Assembly: GCA_029558215.1 (NCBI GenBank)
Contig: JAKQFZ010000206.1
Span: 1 to 16,818 of the forward strand
Direction: 5' to 3'
Source: Candidatus Omnitrophota bacterium
Lineage (GTDB): Bacteria > Hinthialibacterota > Hinthialibacteria > JAKQFZ01
Length of the DNA: 16,818 nt
Each line of letters begins with the position of its first letter. Position 1 is the stretch's first letter. Both the position numbers and the translations under genes were made by a program. This document shows, one piece after another, positions 1 through 7,567 of this stretch. The notes under the pieces are model-generated. The model saw only the letters and a program-made list of their open reading frames with translations. It was not told the origin of the DNA and made no database searches.

Positions 1-128
1 TCTCCGTGGACAATGTAATCAACATCCGGTGTCTCGCGAAGAAATGACTCGGGAAGTGAGGAAGCATGGTGACCGCCGAGAATGACCACAGCTTCCTTGT
101 TGATAGATTTGACCGTTCGAGCAACTTT
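1..128 (-). pseudogene. Remainder of a B12-binding-domain protein beyond an in-frame stop (runs off left edge)
   Basis: Reading the minus strand past the TAA at 131-129 in the same frame gives 42 more uninterrupted codons to the window edge. They continue the same domain: residues KVARTVKSIN, then VVILGGHHASSLPESF, then TPDVDYIVHG. The ILGGxH and (V)HGE-like motifs are what B12-binding domains of radical SAM enzymes carry after the GISAFTAEA strand, so this is the real continuation of the upstream piece and not a separate gene. There is no ATG and no ribosome binding site just after the stop, so independent re-initiation looks unlikely. Either the gene is broken by one nonsense change, or the TAA is a sequencing or assembly error. 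The rest of the protein, where a CxxxCxxC cluster would be expected, lies outside the window. Confidence 0.7.
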
Positions 129-377
129 TTATGCATTTCGCGCTTCAGCGGTAAACGCGCTGATGCCGACAATGTGAGGTTTTTCCTCTTGAAGGACTTT
201 CACAAGAGCCGCTTCTGGATGATGCAATGCCCTCATGTCCAGAATGGAATTCGTCACACCCTTTTGTTCCATATATGCAGCCAGGCAGGCCACGTTCAGA
301 GGTGCCTCAATCCCCGGTTGGAAAATACGCTGTCGGACAAAATCACCCTGACTAGGCTGCACAAATAGAAGTCTCAT
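129..377 (-). CDS. B12-binding radical SAM-type protein, N-terminal piece ended by an in-frame TAA
   Basis: The open part codes for 82 residues starting MRLLFVQPSQGDF, followed by EAPLNVACLAAYMEQKG and VGISAFTAEARNA. This is the first half of a cobalamin-binding Rossmann domain as found at the N-terminus of B12-binding radical SAM proteins. The ATG at 377-375 overlaps the TGA of the upstream glycosyltransferase as ATGA, so translation is probably coupled and the start is well supported. Frame is kept on both sides of the stop (no indel). Relatives usually have a tyrosine or similar residue at this place (EAxxAYKVA), and TAT or TAC differs from TAA by one base. As the last gene of an EPS operon it would modify the glycan or its lipid carrier; this is inference. 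The radical SAM domain itself is not visible here. Confidence 0.65.
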   Translation of the reverse strand: MRLLFVQPSQGDFVRQRIFQPGIEAPLNVACLAAYMEQKGVTNSILDMRALHHPEAALVKVLQEEKPHIVGISAFTAEARNA

Positions 378-1198
378 TGTATCGTCTCCGAGGGCACTCT
401 GACGCGCAAGCACTCTGGCCTTGTGGGGCACCAGCCATGCTTTGCGAAAAATCGCCAGGCACTCTGTAAGTGAATGAACCGTACACGAAGGGAAGACAGA
501 CGATGGCTCTCCTGGCGATGATGGTGAAGCATCGGGATCTCTGGAAGATAGCAGACCTTCCACTGCTTCCACATTCTCCGGCACAAGTCCACGTCCTCAT
601 AGTACATGAAGAACCGCTCGTCAAGAAACCCCACCTGCTGCAGGGCTTCCCGGCGAAGCATCATGCAGGAACCCATGATCCAGTCAACTTCCGCAACCGT
701 GCGATGATCCCAGTCGAGCATGAAGTACCGTTGCCTCATCGGCAGTTTCGGCAGCATCCGGAATAGACCCAGTCCGCGGAGAAAGATGGCCACCGCATTT
801 GGAAACCGCCTGCAGGAGTACTGTAGAGAACCGTCAGGGTTGAGCAGTCTTGGGCCCAGAGCGCCGATGTCTGCATGAGTATCCATAAAACCAACCATGG
901 CTTCGATTGCATTCTGAGCAACCACCATATCCGGATTCAGCAGTAACGCGTAGCGTGCTTTCAGATCACGGAGGATTTGATTGTTGGCTCCTGCAAAACC
1001 GATGTTGTCGGCATTGGCGACGAGGTGAACTTGTGGGAACTCGTTCTGAACCATATTCGGAGTGCCATCCGATGAAGCATTGTCCACAACATGGACTTCA
1101 TAGGACAGACTCAGTTTCGCCGCAAACAGTGAGGAAAGGCATTCCTGCAGCAGCTCTCTGCCGTTGAAACTGACGATGACAATGCTGAGATCAGTCAA
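374..1198 (-). CDS. GT2-family glycosyltransferase (rhamnosyltransferase-like)
   Basis: The 274-residue product is a GT-A fold family 2 transferase that would add one sugar from a nucleotide-sugar to the lipid-linked repeat unit at the cytoplasmic face of the membrane. It opens with LSIVIVSFNGRELL. The nucleotide-binding VVDNASSDGT is at about 37-46, LLLNPDM (DXD-like metal site) at 85-91, VDWIMGSCMMLRR at 171-183, and FFMYYEDVDLCRR, with the ED catalytic region, at about 196-208. A His-rich HHHR follows at 225-228. The layout matches WbbL-like rhamnosyltransferases, but the donor sugar cannot be read from sequence. No ATG fits the N-terminus. The start used is TTG at 1198-1196, preceded by AGAGGA that overlaps the stop codon of the upstream radical SAM gene. 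It overlaps the next gene by 4 nt (ATGA). Confidence 0.9.
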   Translation of the reverse strand: MTDLSIVIVSFNGRELLQECLSSLFAAKLSLSYEVHVVDNASSDGTPNMVQNEFPQVHLVANADNIGFAGANNQILRDLKARYALLLNPDMVVAQNAIEAMVGFMDTHADIGALGPRLLNPDGSLQYSCRRFPNAVAIFLRGLGLFRMLPKLPMRQRYFMLDWDHRTVAEVDWIMGSCMMLRREALQQVGFLDERFFMYYEDVDLCRRMWKQWKVCYLPEIPMLHHHRQESHRLSSLRVRFIHLQSAWRFFAKHGWCPTRPECLRVRVPSETIQ

Positions 1199-1207
1199 TG
1201 CTGCAAT

Positions 1208-1213
1208 TCCTCT
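1208..1213 (-). promoter_or_regulatory. Ribosome binding site for the TTG-started GT2 gene
   Basis: AGAGGA on the minus strand lies 9 nt before the TTG at 1198 and overlaps the TAG stop (1214-1212) of the upstream radical SAM gene. It decides the unusual TTG start and suggests that translation of the two genes is linked. Confidence 0.5.
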
Positions 1214-2711
1214 AAGGTTCTTTCAGTCCAGGTCTTTCCTGATTGACACATTTCAACTTGCTTCGGTTGCGACGCATCAAGACCCTGAGCACAACGCCCA
1301 CTCGATGCGCAATCGGTCGGATCCCTCTCAGCAGACTTGGAGCCATGCGGCTGGTCAGAATGCCGTCCAGAAGCCATTCAGCTGCCTTCCTCACGGGAGT
1401 TGGCAATCGGAACACTTTCCGGTAGACCCGACTGAAAGTGCAGAAATACCTCTGGAACATCCGCAACTGCTCTCGACTGAGATCAGGCAAGTCCAGAATG
1501 CTGTCCACATAATAACTGGTCACACGGCGTTTGCTGATCATGCCCTTTTCCAGGCAGACTTCGTAGAGTGCGGAGCCTGGATACGGGTGAAAAGCGGTCA
1601 GTTGGATCTCGTCTACGCCCGCACGGGCGTTCAATTTGACACTCTCCAGGATACACGATGGTGTCTCGTCTGGTATGCCGACCATGTTGAACGACAGGGT
1701 GCGCATCCCTTTGCTCCTGGCCAACGCAAAGGCCTCCAGAATCTTCCCCTCATCCAGCGATCGCCCCAGGACAGTACGCCGAATCATCTCATTGCCACTC
1801 TCGATGCCAATCCTGAGTTCGTCACAGCCTGCTCTGGCGAGTGTCTCGACATTCTGTGCTGTGCAGAGACTTGGATGAACATTGCAGCAGAAGGGAAGTC
1901 TGACTTCGCGCACATAGAGGTCCGCAAACTCCTCCGCCCATTCGCGTCGCAGAAACAGAATATCGTCGTCGAAATGGACTCGTCGGACAAAGGCGTAGTC
2001 ACGCCGGACTTGCTTGATTTCATCAATGACATTTCTGACAGAGCGGAAACGAACATACGATCCCAAGTCATTGTAGAGTCTTCGCAACGCCGTGTTACAG
2101 CAATAGGTGCACGCAAACGGACAACCCCGTGACGCCATGATCGTGGCCGCACCCTGAAGCTCGAAGTGCAGATTCGGATAGTCGAACAAAGCTCGGTCTG
2201 CAAATGGGAGATCGTCCAAGTTCTGAAGCAGGGGACTCAGGGGATTGCGGATGACCGTGGACCCCTTCTTGACCCAAAGGTTGGGTATCTTGTCGAATTC
2301 CTGACCCTGCTGCAACGCTCGACACAGATTTGCCAGAGGCTGCTCTGACTCACCAATGGCGATCATATCAATGCCGGGTGCTGCGATGCACTCCTGCGGG
2401 GCGAGCGTCGGGTGGATTCCTCCGTAGATCGTTGGGATTGTGGAACCACGGGATGCCAGAAAGCCCGCAAGATGCCTGACTCTCTCCCAACCGTTTGTCG
2501 TCGAGGAAAATGCGATCAGGTTCGGCTGGTGCACAGAGAGATCAGCCTCAAATCTCGGCAAGTCATATTCGGGATCTGTGATGTGAATCAGCGATGTCTC
2601 ATGCCCTTCCCGCTTCAGTACAGCGGACAGGATGGCAATTCCCATATAGAAGGCACCTTTGTAGTCAGGCACAATCTCCAGAATGTCAGGATAGACAAAA
2701 GTTATCTTCAC
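1212..2711 (-). CDS. B12-binding domain radical SAM protein
   Basis: With the GTG start the product is about 499 residues. The N-terminus (VKITFVYPDILE, then YGGIHPT at about 96-102 and IAIGESE) is a cobalamin-binding domain. The radical SAM core begins at ASRGCPFACTYCC, where the CxxxCxxC cysteines at about 197, 201 and 204 would bind the 4Fe-4S cluster. Further landmarks are RRVHFDDDILF, DELRIGIESGNE and TAFHPYPGSALY, all usual for this superfamily. Members cleave S-adenosylmethionine to a radical and often methylate or rearrange unactivated carbons using cobalamin. The substrate is unknown; lying between two glycosyltransferase genes, a sugar or polyprenyl lipid is the likely target. The frame stays open upstream to 2834, but GTG 2711 sits 1 nt after the preceding stop and starts right at the conserved strand. 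The nearest AAGGAG is 15 nt away, so the start is moderately certain. Confidence 0.88.
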   Translation of the reverse strand: MKITFVYPDILEIVPDYKGAFYMGIAILSAVLKREGHETSLIHITDPEYDLPRFEADLSVHQPNLIAFSSTTNGWERVRHLAGFLASRGSTIPTIYGGIHPTLAPQECIAAPGIDMIAIGESEQPLANLCRALQQGQEFDKIPNLWVKKGSTVIRNPLSPLLQNLDDLPFADRALFDYPNLHFELQGAATIMASRGCPFACTYCCNTALRRLYNDLGSYVRFRSVRNVIDEIKQVRRDYAFVRRVHFDDDILFLRREWAEEFADLYVREVRLPFCCNVHPSLCTAQNVETLARAGCDELRIGIESGNEMIRRTVLGRSLDEGKILEAFALARSKGMRTLSFNMVGIPDETPSCILESVKLNARAGVDEIQLTAFHPYPGSALYEVCLEKGMISKRRVTSYYVDSILDLPDLSREQLRMFQRYFCTFSRVYRKVFRLPTPVRKAAEWLLDGILTSRMAPSLLRGIRPIAHRVGVVLRVLMRRNRSKLKCVNQERPGLKEP

Positions 2712-2712
2712 T

Positions 2713-3894
2713 TCAGTCTTTGTTTGCTCCTTGATAGAGTCGCAGCAGACGCTCGCATGTTGTCTTCCACGAGAAAGCCTTCCAAGCGAATTCATGCGCT
2801 TCTTGGCCCAAACGCATACGCAGTGCGTCGTCATTTACCAACTCTTGGAGTCTGTTCGCAACCGCGTTGGAGTCAAACGGCTCAACAAGCACTACTCCCT
2901 GCGTGAACGAAGTCTCCAATGCACCAATCGCATATCCTATGCACGGAATCCCATAGGAGAGAGCTTCCGCGAAAGCCAGACAGAAGGATTCATTACGTGT
3001 CAACAGTATAAAGATATCGGATTCCCGATAGAGTGCTTCAAGGGATTCCTGAGATACGAAGCCAGCAATGTGTACTGAATCCTCAAGTTGGTTTTGCCGG
3101 ATGAATTCCTCAATCGCTTCACGATGCCCTCCATCACCACCCACAAGCACAAGCCTGACCTGCTTGTTGAATCTCTCTCGCACTTGGTGGAACAGCCTGA
3201 CAAGTTCCAACTGTCCTTTCTCAAGAGCAAGGCGACCAACGCTTATCAGAGTCAGGGGCTCACCTGAGCGGTTTCCACCCTGACCTTGTGATCTGGAATT
3301 TGAGGTCAGGCCCAGAGGAATCACCTCTATCTTGTCCTTGGGGATGCCATAGTACTCAGCAGCGCGATCCTTGATATGAGAGCAGCTGACATGCACTTGA
3401 TCCACTCTTCTGCCCAGAAAGGATATGATCCATTTCATCAACAGAAAGTGAAAGTTGTCAGGCGGCTCATGGAAAGGAATCAACATGACATGCTTGCTGC
3501 ACTTTCGGGTCAGCCAATAGATCCAGAGATTGGCGACATACCATTCATTGAGCAGGAAATGGATCACGTCCGGCTGAAAATCCCGAATCACTTGTCTGAC
3601 CTTTGTAGAAAACAGCCCTGCGGGCAAGGTGTAGAACAGGCGAAGTCTTCGGGGTGAGAAGTGCAGGCGAAAGACTTCTATTCCATCAATGGTCTCTCTG
3701 GAGGGAAGATTTCGGTTTTCATTTGGTGGAGAGACATTGAAGTCCATGAAAGTTGTCAGAACGCCGACTCTCGCTACATGACCTGACTGAAGAAACTCGT
3801 TGCCAATCTGTTCGATAATCCGCTCGGTTCCTCCGATATAGGGTTTGTAACCCGGGCTGACAAAGAGAACATTGATTCTTTTCTTCTGTTGCAT
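2713..3894 (-). CDS. GT4-family glycosyltransferase (GT-B fold)
   Basis: The 393-residue product is a retaining GT-B transferase that would extend the lipid-linked oligosaccharide in the cytoplasm. The N-terminal half has VLFVSPGYKPYIGGTERII (about 9-27), the glycine-rich acceptor-domain loop of GT4 enzymes, and DVIHFLLNEW at 109-118. The C-terminal donor domain shows VIPLGL at 191-196, SVGRLALEKG at 218-227, and the E-x7-E motif in NESFCLAFAEALSYGIP, with Glu302 and Glu310. Length is normal for the family. The ATG at 3894 follows the flippase stop codon by 6 nt with only a weak AAGG upstream, which suggests translational coupling. The 3' end abuts the next gene with a single base between the TGA and the GTG. 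Confidence 0.92.
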   Translation of the reverse strand: MQQKKRINVLFVSPGYKPYIGGTERIIEQIGNEFLQSGHVARVGVLTTFMDFNVSPPNENRNLPSRETIDGIEVFRLHFSPRRLRLFYTLPAGLFSTKVRQVIRDFQPDVIHFLLNEWYVANLWIYWLTRKCSKHVMLIPFHEPPDNFHFLLMKWIISFLGRRVDQVHVSCSHIKDRAAEYYGIPKDKIEVIPLGLTSNSRSQGQGGNRSGEPLTLISVGRLALEKGQLELVRLFHQVRERFNKQVRLVLVGGDGGHREAIEEFIRQNQLEDSVHIAGFVSQESLEALYRESDIFILLTRNESFCLAFAEALSYGIPCIGYAIGALETSFTQGVVLVEPFDSNAVANRLQELVNDDALRMRLGQEAHEFAWKAFSWKTTCERLLRLYQGANKD

Positions 3895-3900
3895 AAGAAA

Positions 3901-5340
3901 TTAGCCTTGGGCCGAACGTGGTCTGGGTCGCTGCAATACCAGTTCAATGTCTTCGTTAGATACCAACCGCAACAACCAGACGGCTACCAGGAGCACAAGG
4001 CCTCCGATAATCCCTTGAATCAAAAGAGGACACCGTGCCGCAACAGCCAACGTCAGGCCACAAACCGCAGCGGCAAGAAGGGATCGCATCCCTTTGTTCC
4101 AGCAGAGCCTGTACTTCAGGTTACGCTGTATGAGATAGACTGTTGGCGCTAGTACGCAGAACTCTGTCACGACGGTGACTATGGCAGCTCCAATGAAACC
4201 AATCATCGGGATCAGGACTAGGTTCAGCCCAACATTGACTCCAAGACCCCAACAGTCGATCACCAGCGACTTTTTCTGCTGATCCAAAGCGATCATCAAG
4301 TATCCGAAGACAATCCCGGGAAACATGAGCGCTACGCCCCAAACCAGTATCTGCAGGGCAGGAATGGAGGGAGTGAACTCGCTTCCGAAAACCAGGACAA
4401 TTATCTTGGGGGCAAGGACGGTGAGGCTTGTTGCCAGAGGAAGCGCCACGAGAAGCGTATAGTCGAAAGACTTCTGAAATAGCGTTTTCAACTTCTCTTG
4501 GTTGATCTTTGAGTATTCCGACATGAACGGGAAGAGTGAGGTTGCCAGCGCCAGAGGAAACACCACGGACAGATACACGAATTTGTAGGATGCGTTGTAA
4601 TAGCCCACCTCTTCAGCACCTCTGATGTGCTCCAGAATGAGCATGTCCACAGTCATATAAAGGCTGACGACTGAATAGGCACACCCCAAGGGGAGCGAAG
4701 ATCGAAGGATCCTTTTCCAAAAATCGAGATCAAGACTCCAGCTGGGTGCATGGAGGAATTCCCGAACAAGCGCCAGAACCACGATCAAGTTCACGAAATT
4801 GGCAACAACAACAACCAGGATGAAATGGATCAGTCTTCCGTCGAAAAAAATGACCAGAAGGCTGAGAAGTAGAGCCAAGATGTCCTTCACCGCGGTGGCA
4901 AAGACACCTCGCTGCATCGACAGATTCACTCGGAAGACGATGTTCCCTGTCGAACTGAGCGAAAGAAACAGAAGAGAGATGGAGGCAAGCGCGAAACAGC
5001 GCCTCAAGTCTTCCGCATACCCAAGGATAGCGACAGCAGCGATCGAGATGGCGATAACAGCAAGCCCAAGCACTGTCTTCAGAATGAGGAGTTCGATCAC
5101 CGCTTGAGCGATCCTCGAGCGATCCTTGGAGAGCTCGCGCACAACGATGTCGTTGGTTCCAAAATCAGTGAGAGTGGCAAAGAGCGCGATAATCACAAAT
5201 ATGAGGGAGTATTTCCCGTATTCCTCGGCACCCAAGTATCGGGGGATGACTGCCAGCAGAGCAAGACTCAGGACAAGATGGACTGCCTGACCAACAATCT
5301 GCCAGGAAGTGTTTCGTATTATGCGTCCGATGGCGCTCAT
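3901..5340 (-). CDS. Wzx-like polysaccharide flippase (oligosaccharide translocase)
   Basis: The 479-residue product is almost wholly hydrophobic, with about 12-14 predicted membrane segments. It matches the polysaccharide-synthesis/MOP (MATE-like) exporter family: NTSWQIVGQAVHLVLSLALL at the N-terminus, then the family signature PRYLGAEEYGKYSLIF, and a TDFGTNDIVVREL segment. Such proteins move undecaprenyl-linked repeat units from the inner to the outer leaflet of the cytoplasmic membrane. The start is the ATG at 5340 with GGAG five bases upstream. The frame is open further (to 5475), but that stretch overlaps the preceding gene and lacks family similarity. It follows the sugar-phosphate transferase gene by 26 nt and precedes the GT4 gene by 6 nt, as expected for a Wzx/Wzy-type operon. 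No Wzy polymerase is seen nearby. Confidence 0.92.
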   Translation of the reverse strand: MSAIGRIIRNTSWQIVGQAVHLVLSLALLAVIPRYLGAEEYGKYSLIFVIIALFATLTDFGTNDIVVRELSKDRSRIAQAVIELLILKTVLGLAVIAISIAAVAILGYAEDLRRCFALASISLLFLSLSSTGNIVFRVNLSMQRGVFATAVKDILALLLSLLVIFFDGRLIHFILVVVVANFVNLIVVLALVREFLHAPSWSLDLDFWKRILRSSLPLGCAYSVVSLYMTVDMLILEHIRGAEEVGYYNASYKFVYLSVVFPLALATSLFPFMSEYSKINQEKLKTLFQKSFDYTLLVALPLATSLTVLAPKIIVLVFGSEFTPSIPALQILVWGVALMFPGIVFGYLMIALDQQKKSLVIDCWGLGVNVGLNLVLIPMIGFIGAAIVTVVTEFCVLAPTVYLIQRNLKYRLCWNKGMRSLLAAAVCGLTLAVAARCPLLIQGIIGGLVLLVAVWLLRLVSNEDIELVLQRPRPRSAQG

Positions 5341-5366
5341 CGTTTCTCCATAGCGATGCAGTACTG

Positions 5367-6797
5367 CTAATAAGCGCCCCGGCGCAGCAGAACTGTGGGG
5401 ATTGTCTTCAGAAGAATCTTTATGTCCAGCCAGAGCGACCAGGTATCGACATATTTGACATCCATTTCCATCCATCGTTCAAAGTCGATCTTGCTTCGTC
5501 CACCGACTTGCCAGAAGCAGGTGATTCCTGGCTTCATGCTGAATCGCTTGCTCTGCCACTCTGAGTCAAACCCGGCATAGTCCCGCACGGGAAGAGGGCG
5601 AGGCCCGACAAGACTCATGTCACCTTTGAACACATTCCAAAGTTGGGGAAGCTCGTCAATGCTGGTGCTTCGCAGTATCCTCCCAATCCCTGTGAGGCGG
5701 GGATCGTTTTTCATCTTGAACGTCGGCCCATCGGTTTCGTTCAGGTGCTCCAGAGAGCTGATGAGCGCTTCCGCATCTTCAACCATGGTTCTGAATTTGA
5801 CCAGGTTGAAGATCCTCTTGTTGTAGCCGACTCGTTTCTGGATGAAGAAGGCTGGCCCAGGGGAAAGCACTTTGAGCGTCACATAGACCGCAAGCAGCAG
5901 TGGCAGGGTGAGCACCAACAGGAAGGCAGAGACCACAATGTCAAACAATCGCTTCACGAGTATCTGTGGATCTTCGTACGGGCTGGAGCACAGAGTGATG
6001 ACAGGCATGTCGTCCAGGAGCGAGAAGCGAAAGTTGGCTGAGGTCAGTGAAAAGACACCGCGAAGGAATCTGACGATGATACCGTGTTCTGCACAAAGCC
6101 TGACGATGCCTTCGATCTGTTCGTAGTAGGACTTGATGGGCAGGCTGATGATGACTTCGTCGACAACCGAGTTTCTCAGGACTTGTGGGATGTCCTTCAG
6201 CGTTCCGATCAATCGGCTCTGGAATTGTCCCTTCAGAAGGCTCGGTTCAGGTGCATCATCCACAAATCCGACCAGCACATAGCCTAGTTCGGGTCTTCGT
6301 TCGATCTTTTCTGCGAACTGTTGAGCGTTGCTTCGACTACCCGCAATCAGCACGAAACGACGATTCATGCCATTGCGCCGTAGCGTTTCGAGCATGTTGC
6401 GCAGCAGCAACCTGCCCAAGACCATGATGCAGAGCAACAGCCCCCAGAACCAAGCGAAAAATGACTTGTTCAGGATCTCCCAATGGAGAAACACACCAAG
6501 CGCCAAGACGAGAACACTGCCCATCGTGATGCACTTGAGTATCTCATAGTATTCTCCTGCTCTTGTGCCGATTCGCCTGGATTCGTAGAGGTGCCCCCAG
6601 AGGAAGACCATATGCCAACCAAAAAGAAGCACGAGGAATGCCACGATATCTGACACTTGAATCTGGGTGTGCAGAAGTTCAGAGGCTTCCAAACGCCTGG
6701 TGGAGATGATGATGGCCAGGATGAATGAAACGGCGATGCTGGCGATGTCCAGGAGTTTGAACATCCTCAGCGATGTTGTGCGTAACAGGTTTTTCAT
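5367..6797 (-). CDS. EPS polyprenyl glycosylphosphotransferase (WcaJ/WbaP-type initiating transferase)
   Basis: The 476-residue product should move a sugar-1-phosphate from a nucleotide-sugar to undecaprenyl phosphate, the first step of repeat-unit assembly. It has the full architecture: about four membrane helices in residues 12-135, a Rossmann-like CoA-binding middle domain (RRFVLIAGSRSNAQQFAEKI from 146), a fifth hydrophobic segment with KRLFDIVVSAFLLVLTLPLL from 282, then the bacterial sugar transferase domain. Signature stretches are KFRTM at 334-338, DELPQLWNVFKGDMSLVGPR at 381-400, and PGITCFWQVGGRS at 423-435. Length is typical. The ATG at 6797 has only a weak GGA upstream. The 90-nt gap from the preceding gene shows no clear terminator. 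The sugar is not deducible; glucose- or galactose-1-phosphate is common for relatives. Confidence 0.94.
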   Translation of the reverse strand: MKNLLRTTSLRMFKLLDIASIAVSFILAIIISTRRLEASELLHTQIQVSDIVAFLVLLFGWHMVFLWGHLYESRRIGTRAGEYYEILKCITMGSVLVLALGVFLHWEILNKSFFAWFWGLLLCIMVLGRLLLRNMLETLRRNGMNRRFVLIAGSRSNAQQFAEKIERRPELGYVLVGFVDDAPEPSLLKGQFQSRLIGTLKDIPQVLRNSVVDEVIISLPIKSYYEQIEGIVRLCAEHGIIVRFLRGVFSLTSANFRFSLLDDMPVITLCSSPYEDPQILVKRLFDIVVSAFLLVLTLPLLLAVYVTLKVLSPGPAFFIQKRVGYNKRIFNLVKFRTMVEDAEALISSLEHLNETDGPTFKMKNDPRLTGIGRILRSTSIDELPQLWNVFKGDMSLVGPRPLPVRDYAGFDSEWQSKRFSMKPGITCFWQVGGRSKIDFERWMEMDVKYVDTWSLWLDIKILLKTIPTVLLRRGAY

Positions 6798-6887
6798 AGT
6801 CGTCCAATTGTCTGCTGTGCATTCGGCAAACGCATCGGGAAAGACCTCAGGTGGCCAGTGCCGTCAGCCTCTCTATCTCTCAACAAT

Positions 6888-7553
6888 CTACAGAGCTCTA
6901 TACAAGAACGAAGGAATGTAGAATCGCTTCTTGTTCAGAATCGTCCCATAGAGCTGAACCCCGACATAATCCAGTTTCTGGATAGCCTCTTGAGCGACTT
7001 CCCAGCGTGTATGCTCCGCCTCGATGACCAGCAAAACGATATCCGCCTTCTTTGCCAGGTACAAGGAATCCGAGTAAGGGACAATTGGCGGTGCATCTAG
7101 CACGATGACCCGAAATTTCTTCCTGATTTGCTCAAGACAACTGTCCATGGCGGGAGAGTTGAAAACCAGACCGGGATAGGCAATCTGTGTACCAGCACTC
7201 AGAACATGCAGGCTGTCGGCTTTCGACTCCTGAATCGCATCTTTCACTTGTGTGCCATTTCGGGTGACATCCGACAGACCCGGTTCCATGTCGAATCCGA
7301 AAAGAGTATGGAGCGCAGGATGTCGGAGGTTTGCATCAATGAGCAACACCTGGCCTCCTGCTTCCTGGACGAACGTGCGAGCAAGGTTCGTTGCAACCGT
7401 AGTTGTTCCTTCACCACGATCACAGCTGGAGACCATGATCACAGTGGAGTGTTGCTTCTCTGAACCTGTGAGTATCTTCGCACACAGTCGCCTCATCTCC
7501 TCCACACCTTGTGCGGAGCCCAACGTTTTCAGGGGAACCGATTTTCCAAACAT
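6888..7553 (-). CDS. CpsD/CapB-like BY-kinase family P-loop protein with degenerate Walker A
   Basis: The 221-residue product resembles the cytoplasmic kinase module of bacterial tyrosine kinases that regulate EPS chain length (CpsD, CapB, Wzc C-terminus). It shows AQGVEEMRRL near the N-terminus, Walker A' LLIDANLRHP at 70-79, Walker B VIVLDAPPI at about 149-157, ADIVLLVIEAEHTRW, and the C-terminal RFYIPSFLYRAL. The Walker A region reads SSCDRGEGTTT (42-52). The usual lysine of GxGKS/T is replaced by Thr50 (codon ACA), and the proline before GxG is Arg. A loss of ATP hydrolysis or kinase activity is plausible but not proven. The C-terminus has two tyrosines rather than a Tyr-rich tail. It has no membrane segments, so a separate Wzz-like activator would be needed; none is seen. 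It follows the export gene by 14 nt. Confidence 0.85.
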   Translation of the reverse strand: MFGKSVPLKTLGSAQGVEEMRRLCAKILTGSEKQHSTVIMVSSCDRGEGTTTVATNLARTFVQEAGGQVLLIDANLRHPALHTLFGFDMEPGLSDVTRNGTQVKDAIQESKADSLHVLSAGTQIAYPGLVFNSPAMDSCLEQIRKKFRVIVLDAPPIVPYSDSLYLAKKADIVLLVIEAEHTRWEVAQEAIQKLDYVGVQLYGTILNKKRFYIPSFLYRAL

Positions 7554-7567
7554 CTCTTGTGCGCCTC

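Noticed and set aside
1164..2132. Open plus-strand frame of 322 codons opposite the radical SAM gene
   Set aside because: The opposite strand codes a clear B12 radical SAM protein; this frame has no recognisable domain and no ribosome binding site.
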